Shown here: positions 7,892 through 17,165 of the stretch, piece by piece
How the letters are laid out: each line of letters starts with the position of its first letter
Numbering within the stretch: the first letter of the stretch is position 1
Origin: G963676655 sp963676655
GTDB taxonomy: Bacteria > Verrucomicrobiota > Lentisphaeria > Victivallales > Victivallaceae
Assembly (NCBI GenBank): GCA_963676655.2
Contig: CAXXKX010000002.1
Location: 1,488,001 to 1,552,000 of the forward strand
Direction of reading: 5' to 3'
DNA: 64,000 nucleotides
The notes under the pieces: model-generated
Told to the model about the DNA's origin: nothing
Database searches by the model: none
Seen by the model: the letters and a program-made list of their open reading frames with translations, nothing else
Position numbers and translations under genes: made by a program

Positions 7892-10800
7892 GTGAGAACA
7901 AATGAGAGGGTAAAAGCTGCAATAGCGATATTGGTTGGATTGATGATTGGTTTGGGAGCTTACGGTGAAGTGATTCCGCAAGCAGTAAGTTTTGACGGGG
8001 ATGGAGATTATATCGCAGCTGATAACGAGTCAAATTTCGATTTCGGAACCGGAAGTTTTACGATTACCTGTCGGGTCAAGTTGGCGTCCGGGCTTGCAGA
8101 CAATGATTATACAATTATAGGAAAAAATCTGGCAGGAAAATATACCACTGGCACAGGAGGCTACCCTGGATACAGATTATCTCAATTCTGGGGAGATCTT
8201 CGCTTTAATATATGGGACATAAACTATCAAACAGTCTACGAGGTCACTGCCGGTGATGTTTTGAAAGACAACAAATGGCATACGGTTGTAGCAATGAGAG
8301 ACGGCCAGGAATTAAAGCTCTATGTTGACGGAGTCCTGGAAGATTCATCCGGCAATGTCGTCCCAACCGACTGTGACATCAGCACCAACAATTCCAGTCC
8401 GTTTTCGATTGGTGCCGCAGTTTACTGGAGTCAAAGCAGATTCTTCACCGGAACGGTTGATGAAGTCGCGGTGTATAACCGGGCTTTGACAACGACAGAA
8501 GTTGCGGAAATTTCAAATACCGGGGTCAACAAGACTACGTCGGGAATAGTTGCGTACTATCCTTTTGATGACGGCACCAGTAATGATGCTACCAGCAATA
8601 ATAATGACGCAACTAAGTATGGTGACACAAAATATGTTCCCGGAGCAGTTGTTTCCACTAAAGGCATGGCTTTTGATGGCGATGGTGATTATATTTCATG
8701 TGCGAATGAGTCGAACTTTGACTTCGGAACAGGTAGCTTTTCATTATCGTGCTGGGTTAAGCTGAATTCAGGAGTTGCAAGCAATGATTATACCATTATT
8801 GGTAAAAACCTGGCAGGAAAATTTACCTCGGGATCAGGGGGCTATCCCGGCTACAGATTATCTCAATACTATGGATCTCTGAGGTTCAATGTATGGGATC
8901 TGGATAACCAGATAACATATGCTGTTTCTTATTCCGGGGCTTTATCGGATAACAATTGGCATTATGTAACGGCAATGCGTGACGGACAGGAGTTGCGCTT
9001 GTATGTTGACGGCGTCCTGAAAAGTTCCAGCGGAGAAGTTGTTCCGACTGACTGTAATTTTGACAATTCCTCTCCATTCGCAATCGGAGCTGCAGTGTAT
9101 TGGGGGCAAAGCCGCTTTTTCCCGGGAAGCATCGACGAAGTTGCCGTTTATAACAAAGTATTGTCACCAAGAGAAATTAAGATGCTGATGAATTTCAGTC
9201 CTAATTATTTATCAGACGGATTGGTTGCGTACTACTCATTCGACGCCGGAAATGCGACAGACGACTCTGTGAACAGCAACGATGGAACGCTTTATGGCGA
9301 TGCAAGCTCTACCGGCGGTATAGCCTGGCAAGGCTATGAGGAAATCAATAATATTTTTGATAAAATCGCTTTCAGCATTTCATCCCTGCCGACTTCCGGC
9401 ACTTTGACTTTAGCAACAGCAAATTCAATCTCGACAGATGATCTTGCCAACGTTGACCATAATGATCAGGCATTGTCGGTAGGTGCGCATGATCCTTATT
9501 CATCAAGCGACAGTGATGGTCTTACTTACGGAACCGGTCCCTACGTGGCCGGTAATATAGGCCCGTTCAGATTCAACTATTTCAATAACGAATTCCTATA
9601 CGGAGGGCAGCATACAGCCGAAATGAAGGAATACGCATCAATGCACGGGTTCAATATTATCTCGGGAGCAGCAGCGTCTTGGTCACACCTTCCAACCGGA
9701 ACAAAATTTCTTGGAGTTGGAGGTTTGGGTCTGAATGACTGGATGGACGATGAAGGTTATGTCTCAGGACGCTTTGACACGCTTCCCGGTAGATCAAGCA
9801 TTGCCTCAATAATGTACGGGGACAATTTATTCCCGTTTACAACCGGAGGCTATAATTATATGATAGACATGGAAAATCCGGCCAAGCCATTAGATTTAAG
9901 CGTATTACGTCAACAAGCATGGTATCCGGCATCTAACCAGGCCCAATTTGAAGAAGATTATTATAACGGATTTATTGCGGCTCAACTGGCCGCAGTTGAT
10001 ACAGCTCACACCCAAGGCTGGACTGATGTCGGCATATACGGCTGGCAGCCTTGGTCCAGAACCTGGTATCTCTCCACGGTCAATGAAACAACAATGCTTG
10101 AAAACTGGAATCTTTACGGCAAATACATCGCAGCTGAAGTAAATTTACTCTACCCGTCTGTTTATTGCTTCTACTGGAATACTAAGAATGTCGCTTACGC
10201 AATTCAGAATATTGATAAAAACGTGGAATACGCCAATAAGCTGTCTGCGTCAAACCTTAAACCGACCCGGCCTTATTTCTGGAACCTGCTCCACGGTGGC
10301 GGCGGAGGTTGGCGCTGGTGGCGATATCTGCCTTTGCGCAACGAGGACTTCCGGGCAATGTCGATGATGAATTTCTTTTGCGGTACCGATGGCCTGGTTT
10401 TATGGAGTTGGTCCGGATTCAGTGACGGATATAATCCAAGCATCGCTCCGGTTCCTGAAGCCGGAGATACACTTAGTGTCGGCGCTGAATTTACAGCAGA
10501 TCAGGAAGGTGGGGGCAGTGCAACATTTTATCGATATGACGCTATTTACATTCTTGAAGTAACTGCCTCGGATGTTGTTCGTTTCCAACTGATAGACAGT
10601 TCCAGTCAAAACTATGGTGTCGATGCAGATCCGGCCAACAGCATCTATGATGACGAAGATTATTCTTTTCCGGTTTACACTATAAGTAAGTCCTCACTTT
10701 CAGAATACCTGAGAACCGAAGCAGAACCGGTAAGTGCCATGATTGAAGGTATGGCGGCGGCCAAACTATTCGAGTATATCTTATATCACGGTATCACCTG

Positions 10801-11014
10801 TATTGATGAGTCAGCTTTAACTCAATGGAGTAACACTTCTCCGATAGTCCGCAGGGTAAAGTTCGGGCCTTATCACATCATCGCCACGTATGACCCATTA
10901 TGGGAAAATTATACATCTAGAACTGTGACTATTGAGGATTTTGATGGAATTCAAGGAGTTGACGTTCAAGTGACAGCTGATAACAAGACTAGAATCTACG
11001 TCATCAAGGAATAA
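7892..11014 (+). CDS. Large secreted double-LamG protein with unrecognised C-terminal domain
   Basis: The start is GTG at 7892, with AGGAGA at 7879-7884 eight nt upstream. A signal peptide (about residues 9-25) is followed by two LamG/concanavalin-A-like domains (about residues 30-225 and 257-450) that are an internal duplication visible even in the DNA (FDGDGDYI...NESNFDFGTGSF in both). The LamG fold usually binds glycans. The C-terminal ~550 residues are rich in Trp, Tyr and Gly (YFWNLLHGGGGGWRWW, VLWSWSGF) and look like a TIM-barrel hydrolase region, but I could not assign a glycosidase family. A likely extracellular or surface polysaccharide-acting protein and a candidate T2SS client. A terminator-like hairpin follows. 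Confidence 0.75.
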   Translation: MRTNERVKAAIAILVGLMIGLGAYGEVIPQAVSFDGDGDYIAADNESNFDFGTGSFTITCRVKLASGLADNDYTIIGKNLAGKYTTGTGGYPGYRLSQFWGDLRFNIWDINYQTVYEVTAGDVLKDNKWHTVVAMRDGQELKLYVDGVLEDSSGNVVPTDCDISTNNSSPFSIGAAVYWSQSRFFTGTVDEVAVYNRALTTTEVAEISNTGVNKTTSGIVAYYPFDDGTSNDATSNNNDATKYGDTKYVPGAVVSTKGMAFDGDGDYISCANESNFDFGTGSFSLSCWVKLNSGVASNDYTIIGKNLAGKFTSGSGGYPGYRLSQYYGSLRFNVWDLDNQITYAVSYSGALSDNNWHYVTAMRDGQELRLYVDGVLKSSSGEVVPTDCNFDNSSPFAIGAAVYWGQSRFFPGSIDEVAVYNKVLSPREIKMLMNFSPNYLSDGLVAYYSFDAGNATDDSVNSNDGTLYGDASSTGGIAWQGYEEINNIFDKIAFSISSLPTSGTLTLATANSISTDDLANVDHNDQALSVGAHDPYSSSDSDGLTYGTGPYVAGNIGPFRFNYFNNEFLYGGQHTAEMKEYASMHGFNIISGAAASWSHLPTGTKFLGVGGLGLNDWMDDEGYVSGRFDTLPGRSSIASIMYGDNLFPFTTGGYNYMIDMENPAKPLDLSVLRQQAWYPASNQAQFEEDYYNGFIAAQLAAVDTAHTQGWTDVGIYGWQPWSRTWYLSTVNETTMLENWNLYGKYIAAEVNLLYPSVYCFYWNTKNVAYAIQNIDKNVEYANKLSASNLKPTRPYFWNLLHGGGGGWRWWRYLPLRNEDFRAMSMMNFFCGTDGLVLWSWSGFSDGYNPSIAPVPEAGDTLSVGAEFTADQEGGGSATFYRYDAIYILEVTASDVVRFQLIDSSSQNYGVDADPANSIYDDEDYSFPVYTISKSSLSEYLRTEAEPVSAMIEGMAAAKLFEYILYHGITCIDESALTQWSNTSPIVRRVKFGPYHIIATYDPLWENYTSRTVTIEDFDGIQGVDVQVTADNKTRIYVIKE

Positions 11015-11028
11015 GATTGTATTATATG

Positions 11029-11063
11029 TGCTGTCCGGTGACATGCCGGGCAGCATTATTTCA
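11029..11063 (+). terminator. Stem-loop terminator after the LamG gene
   Basis: A 10-bp stem (TGCTGTCCGG at 11029-11038 with CCGGGCAGCA at 11046-11055, one G-T pair) with a 7-nt loop and a TTATTTC tail, 14 nt after the stop codon. The T-run is short. Confidence 0.55.
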
Positions 11064-11631
11064 TCAATAATTCTATATCAGAGAATGAATTAAATATTTA
11101 TTTTCAGTTGTTTTTGATTTATACGTGTTCCCAAAATCACTGCATCAATATTGGGTAAAATATCTAAAGAAGACATTTTGAGTATTGATGAGCTAAGACA
11201 ATGCACCTCTTCGGAGATGTCGCAAATCATTACAGAATATGGCATTTATCTTGTCAATTTTATTTTTGCACTGCTTCTTTCCGAAGAAAATATCTATCTT
11301 TTTTACAATACTGCAAATTACCTGATGCTATTCTCAACTACACCAGATTGTAAAACAATGACTAAAAAGAGTAGAACAGTTTTGCTTTTGAACTTGAATT
11401 TTCGAATATTCATAATATGATATATAGTCATTGTTTAGAACAAAAGAGGGGTTGGTTCGGATTGCCAGATGAACCGGCAATAAATCCTCTACAACGATGA
11501 TATCATTGATAAATGAAAAGTATCGCTAGAGATCAAAGATAGCATATTTTGTTTTAATTCAATCAGATTGATACTGGAAGATGAATTAGAGCAGAGATAC
11601 TCCCGGAAGTATATTAAGAGGGAACAAGTAG
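11064..11631. other. Gene-poor stretch before the T2SS operon
   Basis: No credible gene. One frame (11118-11420) is open for about 100 codons and reads like a short decayed protein, but it lacks an ATG and a ribosome site. The T2SS operon promoter probably lies in the last 200 bp; I see no convincing -35/-10 pair. Confidence 0.35.
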
Positions 11632-12852
11632 ATGAAGTTAAACCTTATATGTCTGGAACATAGCGGCGAGGTGTATTGCGTCAAGCTCGTATATCGTCGC
11701 GGGGAGATCGTTCCGGAAGAAGAACAGCGATGCTGTTCAATGGTAGAGTTTCCTGGCTTAAGTGACCGTCTCGCTGAGGTTTTGAAAAATATTAAACTTT
11801 ATCGTAATGCCCCGGTAATTATAGTGGGCGGTATTCCTGATGCAGAGATCGTTGAGCTTGATATGCCGCGATTGCATCGGGCTGAAATGTTTGAAGGCTT
11901 GGAGTACGAATTGCCTTGTCACTTCCCCGGGGAATTCGCGGATATGGAGTGGTACGGCAGGATTCTTCCGGAGGTTAAACATCTTGACGATGAAGTAAAA
12001 TTACGGTGTTGCGCAGTACCGGCAAAAAGCTGGGAGGACATGATCAAAGAGTTGTCGGTCGCTGGTTGCCGTTTTGATTACTGGGTTCATCCTTATGTTG
12101 AAGTTCTGGTTGAGCCAGGATTTGAAGAGTGCTATTACCCTGAATGCGAACCTGAATTCATTATGTCGCAAAATACTGAATCCGGGAGTTCCGATATCCT
12201 GCCGGCGGTATGGAACAGCGATGAAAGAACTGTTTCACATAACAATTTACTAGAGACTACCGGTGCATTAGCCGTAGCGAAGCGTTACTTCAGAGATGGA
12301 GGAAAAGGGATAGTAAAGAAATTATCATCTCCTGCCTATTTGAAAATCAGACGCAGTCGAATCTTGCAGGCCGCAGCTGTTTTTTTGTTTTTAGCATCAG
12401 CAGTATTTTTCAGCTTAGGTGTAATTATGCGCATGCAGGAAAGAATCCGGCACTATGACGCAGTATCCAAAGCATTGAGTATTGTCGAGCAAAAACTGAT
12501 GCATCGGAAAAATAAAAATTTAAAAAATCTAAAACTGCAGAAGAACTTTCAAGAGGTTTTTAAACAATTTGAGGAATGCCAGATCGGTCCCGGCCAGGGA
12601 CTGGTCGGATTATCCAGGCAACTGCCGAAAGATATTTATATTACTGATTACGCCGGCTATGGTAACACTGTCAATTTAACCATGAAAAATAACAGCGGAA
12701 ACAACGACGGTTTTAACGAATTAAAAAAATCCGGTTATTTAACTCCGGTAAGTGTCAGGAAACGTCGCAATCGAGACGGATCAACATATATTTATATGAA
12801 GCTTGAGCAAAAAATACCAACGGGAGAACGCAATGCAAAGAATATCCCGTAA
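11632..12852 (+). CDS. gspL: T2SS inner-membrane platform protein, GspL/PilM-PilN-like
   Basis: 406 residues: a cytoplasmic actin-like part (about 1-240, as in GspL/PilM), one membrane helix (about 245-266), then a short periplasmic coiled-coil and ferredoxin-like part as in GspL/PilN. GspL links the GspE ATPase to the membrane platform. The sequence is divergent; the call rests on topology and on the following gspM-C-D-E-F-H-I-J-K genes. The next gene starts 20 bp before this stop, so the two are translationally coupled. First gene of the operon, with AGAGGG upstream of its ATG. Confidence 0.7.
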   Translation: MKLNLICLEHSGEVYCVKLVYRRGEIVPEEEQRCCSMVEFPGLSDRLAEVLKNIKLYRNAPVIIVGGIPDAEIVELDMPRLHRAEMFEGLEYELPCHFPGEFADMEWYGRILPEVKHLDDEVKLRCCAVPAKSWEDMIKELSVAGCRFDYWVHPYVEVLVEPGFEECYYPECEPEFIMSQNTESGSSDILPAVWNSDERTVSHNNLLETTGALAVAKRYFRDGGKGIVKKLSSPAYLKIRRSRILQAAAVFLFLASAVFFSLGVIMRMQERIRHYDAVSKALSIVEQKLMHRKNKNLKNLKLQKNFQEVFKQFEECQIGPGQGLVGLSRQLPKDIYITDYAGYGNTVNLTMKNNSGNNDGFNELKKSGYLTPVSVRKRRNRDGSTYIYMKLEQKIPTGERNAKNIP

Positions 12853-13480
12853 AATGTTGTTTGCATCTGCCGGCATATTGATACTCGGTTGTGTTGCGAT
12901 GTTTATGTGGAGGGACGTGATAAAGCAACTGTATCCGGCGCAGAGTTTAATCGATCACAAAATTGACAGATTGAAAGAAGCAAAGAGAGAACTGCGCAAA
13001 GAAGTTGACGCAGGCAAGGAAGTTGAAAAATGGTTAAACCACTTCAGAATGATCGTCAAGGATAATTTTATCAATGAATCCGATGCAGCCTCATTGCGTA
13101 AGCGTCTGGAAGTGATGGCAAGAGAACGAGGTGTCATGGTAATGACAATCGGCACTCCGAGCGTAACCAAGTTCAAGGGCGGCAATTTTTGGCAGTTGAA
13201 CTTTTCCTGTTACGGAACGATGAAGAACCTGATGGAGTTTTTTGAGGACATTTCGGCTAATGAAAATAAAATTTTATGGCGTAGATTCAGTTTGCGTCCA
13301 GTATCGACCCGTTCGACTGAGAGTTTACGTTTGACCGCGACATTTTGCGCGTTCAGTATGGACTCGGAGAATCTCGATAAACTTGAAAACAAAAATACAA
13401 TAAAGAGTAAATCCAGGAAGCTGGAGAAATCTGTTTCTATTGAAGTTAAAACAAAAGCCAGGGATAAGATAAATAAATGA
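12833..13480 (+). CDS. gspM: T2SS platform protein, GspM/PilO-like
   Basis: 215 residues from the ATG at 12833 (GGAGA at 12822-12826). One N-terminal membrane helix, a coiled coil (about 35-70), a periplasmic ferredoxin-like domain (about 75-185) and a Lys-rich tail. This is the GspM/PilO layout, and these proteins pair with GspL/PilN. Sequence identity is too low for motif proof; topology and position between gspL and gspC support it. Its stop overlaps the next start by 4 bp. Confidence 0.65.
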   Translation: MQRISRKMLFASAGILILGCVAMFMWRDVIKQLYPAQSLIDHKIDRLKEAKRELRKEVDAGKEVEKWLNHFRMIVKDNFINESDAASLRKRLEVMARERGVMVMTIGTPSVTKFKGGNFWQLNFSCYGTMKNLMEFFEDISANENKILWRRFSLRPVSTRSTESLRLTATFCAFSMDSENLDKLENKNTIKSKSRKLEKSVSIEVKTKARDKINK

Positions 13481-14193
13481 AGAAAATACTGCTTATCCTT
13501 AATATTGTTTTTTTGTTGACTGCCTGGCAGGGATACATTTTTTATCGAAGCACTCCGCCAAGAAAAGATTATTCAGCTTATGCCGAAAATATTGTTGCAA
13601 GTAAACCTGTATCCCCAAAGACTGTTTCGACCAGGAAGCAGATTAATGCTATTGAAGTAAAACGCGTAGTTGATGCAAATCTTTTCGAACCTCAGCGTGG
13701 AGTTGTAAACACGGCAGATGCGCCGCCTCCCAAAATAGAAAAAAAAGTAGTAAACTCTCGAAGGCCCAATCTGATACTGAAAGGCATATGTCAGGTTCAG
13801 GGCCGGGCCGGAGCAATTATTATTGATAACGCAAGGAGCCTTGTGAATCGACCGCCAACCAGGGCGAGAAGTCGCATTTCCAGGCATCGCCCGGTTCCAG
13901 TCAAGCCAAAAGTTGCCACCCCGCATCAGGGGAGCAAAAGTTGCTACTATCGCATAGGAGATAGTTTGCCCTGTGGATATACCTTGAAAGAGATTAAAGT
14001 TGATTCAGTATTACTCGTTCAGGGAAATAACTCTTTTGACTTGAAGCTTGAAGATACTGAACAAGCCAAAGGAGTTGTTGCGCTGCCGCCAAAAAGAATA
14101 ATCAGTCAGTCCGGAGGCGGTACTAGCCACAGGACGACATCAAAAAACATCAATAAAAGAAATATAAATAACGTTGGAAAGTATAAGAAATGA
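13477..14193 (+). CDS. gspC: T2SS GspC/PilP-like periplasmic connector
   Basis: 238 residues: a short cytoplasmic start, a membrane helix (3-22), a linker, then a small beta domain like the GspC homology region (NLILKGI... near residue 100; YYRIGDSLPCGYTLKEI near 160, where a family-typical bound-state loop lies) that contacts the secretin N0 domain. A Pro/Arg-rich insert (about 127-150) interrupts the domain. There is no C-terminal PDZ or coiled-coil domain, so it is shorter than classical GspC. Overlaps both neighbours by 4 bp. Confidence 0.68.
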   Translation: MKKILLILNIVFLLTAWQGYIFYRSTPPRKDYSAYAENIVASKPVSPKTVSTRKQINAIEVKRVVDANLFEPQRGVVNTADAPPPKIEKKVVNSRRPNLILKGICQVQGRAGAIIIDNARSLVNRPPTRARSRISRHRPVPVKPKVATPHQGSKSCYYRIGDSLPCGYTLKEIKVDSVLLVQGNNSFDLKLEDTEQAKGVVALPPKRIISQSGGGTSHRTTSKNINKRNINNVGKYKK

Positions 14194-16487
14194 CTTACTT
14201 ACTTCAATTGAGAAAAAAACTTCTTTTTCCGGTACTTATCATAACGATGTCGTTTTCTGCGGTTATTTGCAGCAGTTGCCAAGCCCTTGCCGAAGAACGA
14301 AAGAAAATGCAGGAAAAGAAAACTATTAAGCTCGACAAGGAATTGGAAGTTAATATTTTTCCAAAGGATCTGGTTATTGATGAAAAGAAAGAACGCCGTA
14401 GTGTCAAAGGTGACAAAATAAACTTTAGCGCTTCAGAGCAAGCCGCCGATGAAAAAACCGTGTTGAAAAAATATAACGGAAAAGAGTCCAACCCGGCATC
14501 GGAACATAAAATCATCAAATTTTATGATAAAGAACCATGGACATCAAAGACCGCGAATAAGAAGGCGGATGTTAATTTTAATTTTAACTCGGCTTCCCTT
14601 GGTGATGTGATTCCCGCCTTCGCTGACATGCTGAATTTCAATTTCCTCACTGACCCCGGGCTGAAAGGTTCGGTGACCATTTCGTTAAGCGCTAAATTGA
14701 CAAAACGTGAGATTTGGGAGGTCTTTGAGAATTTATTGTTGCTGTCAGGGGCTTGGTGCAGTCCGGGGGCTGGGAATGTGCTTCATATCAGGGGAATCGA
14801 TAAGATGCCGGAGGACCATTACTTGTTTGACAAGGCTGGTGCTGCGAAAGGAGCCGGGGTGCTGGAATTCCAACTCAAAAATATTGAGGCTCAGGTGGCC
14901 GCGAATCAAATAAAACCATTCATGTCTCCGGGAGGGACTGTATTGGAGTTAAAAGATCAGAATCGTTTGATTGTCGTGGAATCGCCGGAGAATATCGGCA
15001 AACTGGGGCGTCTTTTGCGTTTGATAGATCGTCCGGTGCCCAAGGGGGAACACCGGATAGTGATGCATTGTGTTAATGCACCGGCGGAAAAGATTGCCGA
15101 AGAACTGGGAAAACTTCTGCCAATGCTTGGTTTTCCCGTAGCTGTTGACAAAGATAAAGTCAGGCCAGGAATGATTAAATTAACGACAATTGATCGCATG
15201 CAGACAATTGTCGGAGTGGCCGCGACTCAATCAGCGCTGAGTGAATTACAGCACTGGATGGAGATACTGGACCAACCAAGTGAGGATGACCAGGAAAATG
15301 TTTTTATTTACCAGGTTTTCAATGATAAAGCAGAGGATTTGGTTCAGGCACTTAGCGTTTTATTCAATCTTGAGGGCAGTTCTTTGTCGGCAAACAAATC
15401 CAGCAGTGGGGGGAATGCTGGAAATTCCACTAAATCAGTTCAAAGTTCAGGTGGTACAAAGACTCTGTCATCCAAGTCGAAGAATAATGAGTTGGATGAA
15501 AAGGATGTGTTCAACGCAAAGGTTAAGGTTTTCGCGGATGCGGTTCATAATCGTTTGGTGTTCAGAACATCGACCCGGACATACGCAATGATCAAAGCGG
15601 TGCTGGACAGATTGGATATCGCTCCATCACAAGTTCTGCTACAGGTGCTGGTGGTTGAAGTCAATCTAGATAACACTACTGAATTCGGAACCGAATTCAA
15701 TATTGCCGGCGCTATGGGCAACAGTGCCGGAGCTTCCGGCGGAACCAATTACAAGTCGCTCAATCCGGGCGGGGACAGTCAATATGGGGCTAACTTCCTG
15801 ATTTTCAATCCCAATAGCCCGGATGATAAATATGCTTATATTAAAGCAACGGCCGGGCGTGGTCGGACAAAAGTAATTTCCAGTCCACAACTGCTGGTAG
15901 TCAGTCACGCCGAAGCCAAAATATCGGTAGGGAACAAAGTCCCCATTATTTCTTCTCAGCTTAGTGATACATCATCCACCCAAACATCCGGGACAACATT
16001 ACTTCAGAATGTGCAGTATATCGATACCGGGATAATTCTAACGATTACGCCGCATGTCACCCAGAACGGTTTAATTACTCTCGATATTGATCAGACTGTT
16101 TCCGATGCGATTGAAAATAAGACCTCGAGTATTGACTCGCCTGAAATTCAGGAACGCACCCTCAAAACCTCGATGTCTCTGGAGAACAATCAAACCATGA
16201 TTATCGGTGGATTGATTCGGGAAAAGAAACAGGATTCATTAGACAGCATTCCTTTCCTCATTGACATTCCATGGGTGAACAGATTACTTGGAAACACTTA
16301 TAATAGTTCCGAAAAAACTGAAATGATCATCATGATTACCGGCCATATTGTGACCAAGAAAAGCAAATTGCAGAACTTGCTTAGACAGTATCGTGAAGCG
16401 GTCTGGGCTATTCATGCTTTTCAAAATCCGGATGATGATAAAACGTTTACGGATAAAGATAACAGGATCCAGAAAAGAGCAAATTAA
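14190..16487 (+). CDS. gspD: T2SS secretin GspD
   Basis: The 765-residue outer-membrane secretin through which folded proteins leave. An N-terminal signal segment (about 8-33) precedes a charged linker, the N0 domain (VNFNFNSASLGDVIPAFADML, near 130), N1-N3 domains, and a Ser/Gly-rich loop (about 400-425) in N3. The secretin core is clear: VLLQVLVVEVNLD, VISSPQLLVVSHAEAKISVG, TGIILTITPHV, and MIIGGLIREKKQDSLDSIPFL near the end. It lies in frame in the gsp operon, overlapping gspC by 4 bp. A 48-nt gap separates it from the next gene. Confidence 0.95.
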   Translation: MTYLLQLRKKLLFPVLIITMSFSAVICSSCQALAEERKKMQEKKTIKLDKELEVNIFPKDLVIDEKKERRSVKGDKINFSASEQAADEKTVLKKYNGKESNPASEHKIIKFYDKEPWTSKTANKKADVNFNFNSASLGDVIPAFADMLNFNFLTDPGLKGSVTISLSAKLTKREIWEVFENLLLLSGAWCSPGAGNVLHIRGIDKMPEDHYLFDKAGAAKGAGVLEFQLKNIEAQVAANQIKPFMSPGGTVLELKDQNRLIVVESPENIGKLGRLLRLIDRPVPKGEHRIVMHCVNAPAEKIAEELGKLLPMLGFPVAVDKDKVRPGMIKLTTIDRMQTIVGVAATQSALSELQHWMEILDQPSEDDQENVFIYQVFNDKAEDLVQALSVLFNLEGSSLSANKSSSGGNAGNSTKSVQSSGGTKTLSSKSKNNELDEKDVFNAKVKVFADAVHNRLVFRTSTRTYAMIKAVLDRLDIAPSQVLLQVLVVEVNLDNTTEFGTEFNIAGAMGNSAGASGGTNYKSLNPGGDSQYGANFLIFNPNSPDDKYAYIKATAGRGRTKVISSPQLLVVSHAEAKISVGNKVPIISSQLSDTSSTQTSGTTLLQNVQYIDTGIILTITPHVTQNGLITLDIDQTVSDAIENKTSSIDSPEIQERTLKTSMSLENNQTMIIGGLIREKKQDSLDSIPFLIDIPWVNRLLGNTYNSSEKTEMIIMITGHIVTKKSKLQNLLRQYREAVWAIHAFQNPDDDKTFTDKDNRIQKRAN

Positions 16488-16535
16488 GCTTTTTAATAAC
16501 TATCTCTATTGGTACAAAAAAGAAAGGATTGTGTC

Positions 16536-17156
16536 ATGAAAAAAAGTTTAACCGTGTTGTTGGCAGTTGCCTCTATGAGTGTATTTGCCGGAGATTCAGA
16601 AAAAGACAAGTTGGCGGAAGAACTGGTTAACCTGGCGGGAGTATCGCAAAATATTCAGAATGCCAAAAAGAACATCTCCCAGATGAATGAGCGAATGTTT
16701 TTGCGTATGCGAGGGAAAAACGACCCGAAAAAGATTGCCGAGTATAAAAAAAAGCTTGACACGCTGATTAACAATGCTTTCGACTGGAAAAATATAAAAG
16801 GGGAATACATCAAGCTTTATGCTAAAACCTTTACAGTAGATGAAATGAAAGGAATTATTGAGTTTTACAAAACTCCTGCCGGAAAGCTGCTGAGGGAACG
16901 AGACAATTTAATGCGTCAGGAAATGAAACTTATGCAGGACAGGTATCGACAGATCATGCCACAACTACGTGCGGTACAGATGGAAATGAGAAACCATAGT
17001 CAATCACAAAGAAGAAAGAGTGTTAAGAAAACTGCCATCCCGGCAAATAGCACAAAGAAAGTTGAATGTTCTAAAACAAAGACCACCAGTTGTGAAAAAC
17101 CGAATTGTGTAAAAGCTACAGCTAAAATGGAAAAGCAGGAAGAAACCAAGAAATAA
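16536..17156 (+). CDS. Periplasmic DUF2059 protein inside the T2SS operon
   Basis: 206 residues. I chose the ATG at 16536 (AAGGA at 16524-16528). A signal peptide (MKKSLTVLLAVASMSVFA) precedes a helical DUF2059 domain (about 25-140; TVDEMKGIIEFYKTPAGKLL is the family core) and a Lys/Thr/Ser/Cys-rich basic tail (about 155-206) with four Cys. The function of DUF2059 is unknown. Its placement between gspD and gspE is not part of the usual operon and suggests a periplasmic accessory role (inference). Confidence 0.8.
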   Translation: MKKSLTVLLAVASMSVFAGDSEKDKLAEELVNLAGVSQNIQNAKKNISQMNERMFLRMRGKNDPKKIAEYKKKLDTLINNAFDWKNIKGEYIKLYAKTFTVDEMKGIIEFYKTPAGKLLRERDNLMRQEMKLMQDRYRQIMPQLRAVQMEMRNHSQSQRRKSVKKTAIPANSTKKVECSKTKTTSCEKPNCVKATAKMEKQEETKK

Positions 17157-17165
17157 TAAGTAAAT

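Noticed and set aside
11118..11420. Open frame of about 100 codons before gspL
   Set aside because: No ATG, no ribosome site, and an abrupt change to hydrophobic, unstructured-looking sequence; I could not support it as a gene.
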